Shown in pieces: positions 5,648 to 8,069 of a stretch of DNA of 8,069 nt (its first letter is position 1; every line of letters starts with the position of its first letter). This DNA comes from Actinomycetes bacterium (GTDB lineage Bacteria; Actinomycetota; Actinomycetes; Actinomycetales; Actinomycetaceae), in contig JAEZVQ010000113.1 in assembly GCA_023420745.1 (NCBI GenBank), positions 1 through 8,069 on the forward strand. Reading direction: 5' to 3'. The notes under the pieces are model-generated. The model was not told where the DNA came from and did no database searches. It was given only the letters and a program-made list of their open reading frames with translations. A program made the position numbers and the translations under genes.

Positions 5648-6775
5648 GTGAGTATTGACTTTCCCGAGGAAATTCGTGCCCTGCGCGAAACCCTGGCGAC
5701 GATTGTTGCGGTGACCCGCCCCGAGCAGCTGCGGGCACGGATCGCTGAACTGTCGCGGCAGGCGGCCGACCCCAGTTTGTGGGACGACCAGGATGCGGCG
5801 CAGAAAGTGACGTCCGACCTGTCCCACGCGCAGGCGGAACTCGCGCGCGTGACGTCGATGGAGGAACGCATCGACGACCTCGCCACCATGGTGGAACTCG
5901 CGGAAGAAGATGACGATGCTGATACGCGCGAGCTCCTCCTCACTGACGCTGAAGCGGAACTTGGACGTATCCGTGAGGCGCTGTCCGACCTCGAAATCCG
6001 CACGCTCCTGTCTGGGCAGTACGATGAGCGCGCCGCGGTGGTGACTATTCGCTCCGGTGCCGGCGGCGTCGATGCCGCTGATTTTGCCGAGATGCTCATG
6101 CGTATGTACCTGCGTTGGGCGGAACGCCACGGCTACTCGACGACCGTGATGGATACGTCCTACGCGGAAGAAGCGGGCTTGAAGTCCGCGACCTTTGAAA
6201 TCAACGCACCCTACGCATACGGGACGCTGTCGGTTGAGGCGGGGACGCACCGCCTGGTGCGGATCTCGCCATTTGATAACCAGGGGCGGCGTCAAACCTC
6301 GTTCGCGGCGGTCGAAGTGATCCCGCTGATCGAAACTACCGACCACATCGAAATCCCTGAATCGGAGCTGAAAATCGACGTATTCCGTTCATCGGGGCCG
6401 GGCGGACAGTCGGTCAACACCACGGACTCTGCGGTGCGGATGACGCATATTCCCACCGGGATTGTCGTGTCGATGCAAAACGAGAAGTCGCAGATCCAAA
6501 ACCGCGCAGCTGCGCTGCGGGTGCTCCAATCGCGGCTGCTCCAGCTCCGTCACGAAGAAGAAATGGCGCAGAAGAAAGCTCTCGCCGGTGACGTCAAAGC
6601 GTCGTGGGGTGACCAGATGCGCTCCTACGTTCTTCAGCCGTATCAGATGGTCAAGGATCTGCGTACCGGTCACGAAAACGGTAACCCTGCCAACGTGTTT
6701 GATGGCGACATTGACGAATTCATTAACGCCGGGATTCGCTGGCGCAAAGACCAGGAATCGAACGAGGACGAGTGA
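5648..6775 (+). CDS. prfB: Peptide chain release factor 2 (RF2)
   Basis: The 375-residue protein recognises UGA and UAA stop codons in the ribosomal A site and triggers peptide release. The stop-codon-reading tripeptide SPF is at 207-209 ([18 protein letters not shown]) and the catalytic GGQ at 252-254 ([17 protein letters not shown]), both close to their E. coli RF2 positions. An N-terminal coiled-coil domain 1 precedes [31 protein letters not shown] rather than PxT separates it from RF1. The gene is one uninterrupted frame: there is no in-frame UGA or +1 shift site near the N-terminus, as expected in actinobacteria but unlike E. coli. The start is a GTG, with AGGG at 5637-5640 as possible ribosome binding site. 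Its TGA stop overlaps the ribosome binding site of ftsE, so the two are probably co-transcribed. Confidence 0.97.
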   Translation: MSIDFPEEIRALRETLATIVAVTRPEQLRARIAELSRQAADPSLWDDQDAAQKVTSDLSHAQAELARVTSMEERIDDLATMVELAEEDDDADTRELLLTDAEAELGRIREALSDLEIRTLLSGQYDERAAVVTIRSGAGGVDAADFAEMLMRMYLRWAERHGYSTTVMDTSYAEEAGLKSATFEINAPYAYGTLSVEAGTHRLVRISPFDNQGRRQTSFAAVEVIPLIETTDHIEIPESELKIDVFRSSGPGGQSVNTTDSAVRMTHIPTGIVVSMQNEKSQIQNRAAALRVLQSRLLQLRHEEEMAQKKALAGDVKASWGDQMRSYVLQPYQMVKDLRTGHENGNPANVFDGDIDEFINAGIRWRKDQESNEDE

Positions 6776-6778
6776 GGA
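6774..6778 (+). promoter_or_regulatory. Ribosome binding site of ftsE
   Basis: GAGGA begins inside the TGA stop of prfB and lies six bases before the ftsE ATG, which ties ftsE translation closely to the end of prfB. Confidence 0.65.
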
Positions 6779-6784
6779 TCGCAC

Positions 6785-7474
6785 ATGATTCGATTCGATA
6801 ATGTGACGAAGATTTACACGCGAGGAGCGGTGCCGGCACTCGACGGCGTGTCGCTGGAAATTGAGCGCGGCGAGTTCGTGTTCCTCGTCGGCAAATCGGG
6901 GTCGGGGAAATCAACGTTTCTTCAGCTCGTCATGCGCGAGGAACGCGTGACTTCGGGTGACGTGTGGGTGCTCGGGCACAATATCGACACCCTGTCGCGC
7001 TGGCGCGTGCCGAAGCTGCGGCGCCAAATCGGGATGGTGTTCCAAGACTTCAAACTGTTGGAGAACAAGACGGTGTATGAAAACGTCGCGTTCGCGATGC
7101 AGGTGCTCGGCAAGCCCCGCCATCAGATTGAAACGCAGGTACCAGAAACTCTCGAGCTCGTGGGATTGTCGGGGAAAGAACGGCGGATGCGCTGGGAGCT
7201 TTCCGGTGGTGAAGAACAGCGTGTCGCGGTGGCGCGCGCGATGGTGAACCGCCCGCAGCTCCTCCTCGCCGACGAGCCGACAGGAAATCTCGACCCGGAA
7301 ACGTCGCTGGGGATTATGCGACTGCTCGATCGCATCAACCGCAACGGCACCACCGTGGTGATGGCCACGCATGATGCGTCGATCGTTGACCAGATGCGCA
7401 AGCGCGTGATCGAGTTGGAAAATGGTCGCGTCAAGCGCGACCAGAAGGCTGGCGTCTACGGGGTGCGAGGGTAG
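6785..7474 (+). CDS. ftsE: Cell division ATP-binding protein FtsE
   Basis: The 229-residue ABC ATPase pairs with the membrane protein FtsX and drives conformational changes that activate peptidoglycan hydrolases at the division site. Motifs are complete: Walker [10 protein letters not shown] (36-44), Q-loop VFQDFKLL (Q87), signature LSGGEEQR (139-146), Walker [13 protein letters not shown] (E164 catalytic) and the H-loop MATHD (H196). The start [24 protein letters not shown] and the Q-loop context VFQDFKLL are characteristic of FtsE. The signature carries Glu at 144 where LSGGEQQR is usual, a mild change. The family length is about 220-230 residues. It stands between prfB and ftsX, the usual actinobacterial order. 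It ends with TAG, the only non-TGA stop among the complete genes here. Confidence 0.96.
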   Translation: MIRFDNVTKIYTRGAVPALDGVSLEIERGEFVFLVGKSGSGKSTFLQLVMREERVTSGDVWVLGHNIDTLSRWRVPKLRRQIGMVFQDFKLLENKTVYENVAFAMQVLGKPRHQIETQVPETLELVGLSGKERRMRWELSGGEEQRVAVARAMVNRPQLLLADEPTGNLDPETSLGIMRLLDRINRNGTTVVMATHDASIVDQMRKRVIELENGRVKRDQKAGVYGVRG

Positions 7475-7481
7475 GGGAGTA

Positions 7482-8069
7482 ATGAACGCACGTTTTGTTT
7501 TCTCCGAGGTTGGCAAAGGTCTGTTTCGTAACAAGGCGATGGCGGTGTCCGTCGTCCTCGTCACCTTCGTGTCGCTCCTCTTTGTCGGGATTGCTGCACT
7601 CGCCCAGCTTCAGGTCGCCTCCATGCGTACCCAGTGGTACGACCGCATCGAGGTGTCGATTTACATGTGCGGTGCGAATGACCTCATTGCGGCATGTAAC
7701 CAGCAGGAAGCGACGGATGACCAGATCAAGGCGGTGGCCGATAAGCTTGCCTCGCCGCAGCTGGCCAACTACGTCGAGGAATTCCACCAAGAATCCAAGG
7801 ACGAGGCATACGAGAACTTCCAAGCTATCTACGGCGGCACGTCGTGGGCACAATGGATGACCCCGGAGATGATGCAGGTGGGCTTCCGCGTCAAACTCGT
7901 CGACCCGGAGCAGTACCGTTTCATCGAAGAGGAGTTCACCGGAATGCCCGGTGTCGCGCAGATCAACGACCAGCGTGAGATCCTCGATCAACTCTTCCAA
8001 ATCGTTGACCATGCGACCTGGATGTCCCTCGGGCTCGCGGGCGTGATGACGGTGGCAGCAGTGCTGCTC
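7482..8069 (+). CDS. ftsX: Cell division protein FtsX, 5' part (runs off right edge)
   Basis: The first 196 residues are present and in frame to the last base. The order is a short cytoplasmic N-terminus (MNARFVFSEVGKGLFRNKAM), transmembrane helix 1 (about 20-41), a large extracytoplasmic domain (about 45-177), and the beginning of helix 2 (about 178 on). The remaining helices lie outside the window. The extracytoplasmic domain should contact the cell-wall hydrolase or its activator (RipC in mycobacteria). C63 and C72 near its start are placed to form a disulfide, as in other actinobacterial FtsX proteins. The ATG at 7482 follows AGGGGAG at 7473-7479, which overlaps the ftsE stop; this is close, so the site may pair through its 5' part. 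FtsX is the membrane partner of FtsE, and smpB often follows. Confidence 0.95.
   Translation, partial: MNARFVFSEVGKGLFRNKAMAVSVVLVTFVSLLFVGIAALAQLQVASMRTQWYDRIEVSIYMCGANDLIAACNQQEATDDQIKAVADKLASPQLANYVEEFHQESKDEAYENFQAIYGGTSWAQWMTPEMMQVGFRVKLVDPEQYRFIEEEFTGMPGVAQINDQREILDQLFQIVDHATWMSLGLAGVMTVAAVLL

Noticed and set aside
5387..6346. 319-codon minus-strand open frame across the TadG-like gene and prfB
   Set aside because: It lies opposite clear coding sequence, has His/Arg-rich composition without domains, and is explained by GC-rich codon bias.
6911..7564. 217-codon minus-strand open frame opposite ftsE
   Set aside because: It is a shadow of a highly conserved ATPase gene and shows no motif of its own.
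1..8069. CRISPR arrays, tRNA or rRNA genes, insertion sequences, intrinsic terminators
   Set aside because: I found no regular repeats, cloverleaf-like sequence, transposase motif, terminal repeats, or stem-loop followed by a T-run.

Overview
The window looks like a chromosomal segment of a GC-rich Gram-positive actinomycete. The evidence is GC-rich codon use, TGA as almost the only stop codon, GTG starts, a Tad pilus cluster of the mycobacterial/actinomycete type (no secretin or outer-membrane genes), and the actinobacterial gene order prfB-ftsE-ftsX. I cannot name a genus; Actinomycetales is a reasonable guess.

Left end (1-938, minus strand): the 5' part of an aminoglycoside/macrolide-phosphotransferase-fold protein that runs off the left edge. 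It keeps the HGD catalytic motif but lacks the usual metal-binding Asn and Asp, so it may be a pseudokinase. A 179-base divergent intergenic region (939-1117) separates it from the next operon and holds a possible promoter and short inverted repeats.

Middle (1118-5630, plus strand): a compact seven-gene tad (tight adherence, type IVc pilus) operon. The order is the CpaF/TadA secretion ATPase, the TadB-like and TadC-like inner-membrane platform proteins, a 62-residue Flp/DUF4244-type pilin, two TadE-like pseudopilins, and a TadG/Rv3654c-like protein. Nearly every junction overlaps (ATGA, GTGA, TGATG or an 8-base overlap). The exception is a 46-base gap with a good ribosome binding site just before the small pilin. 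The ATPase should power the TadB/TadC platform, which assembles the pilin-like proteins into a fibre or secretion pseudopilus. No prepilin peptidase (TadV) or TadZ gene is present in the window.

Right end (5648-8069, plus strand): prfB (peptide chain release factor 2), then ftsE and the first 196 codons of ftsX. FtsEX is the ABC-type complex that controls peptidoglycan hydrolases at the division site. prfB starts only 17 bases after the tad operon, and a TANNNT element sits just before its GTG, suggesting a near-leaderless promoter. The points most worth a second look are the degenerate kinase motifs, the loss of the Glu5 residue in three of the four pilin-like proteins, a 14-base palindromic repeat that occurs twice about 30 bases upstream of start codons, and the possible leaderless start of prfB.
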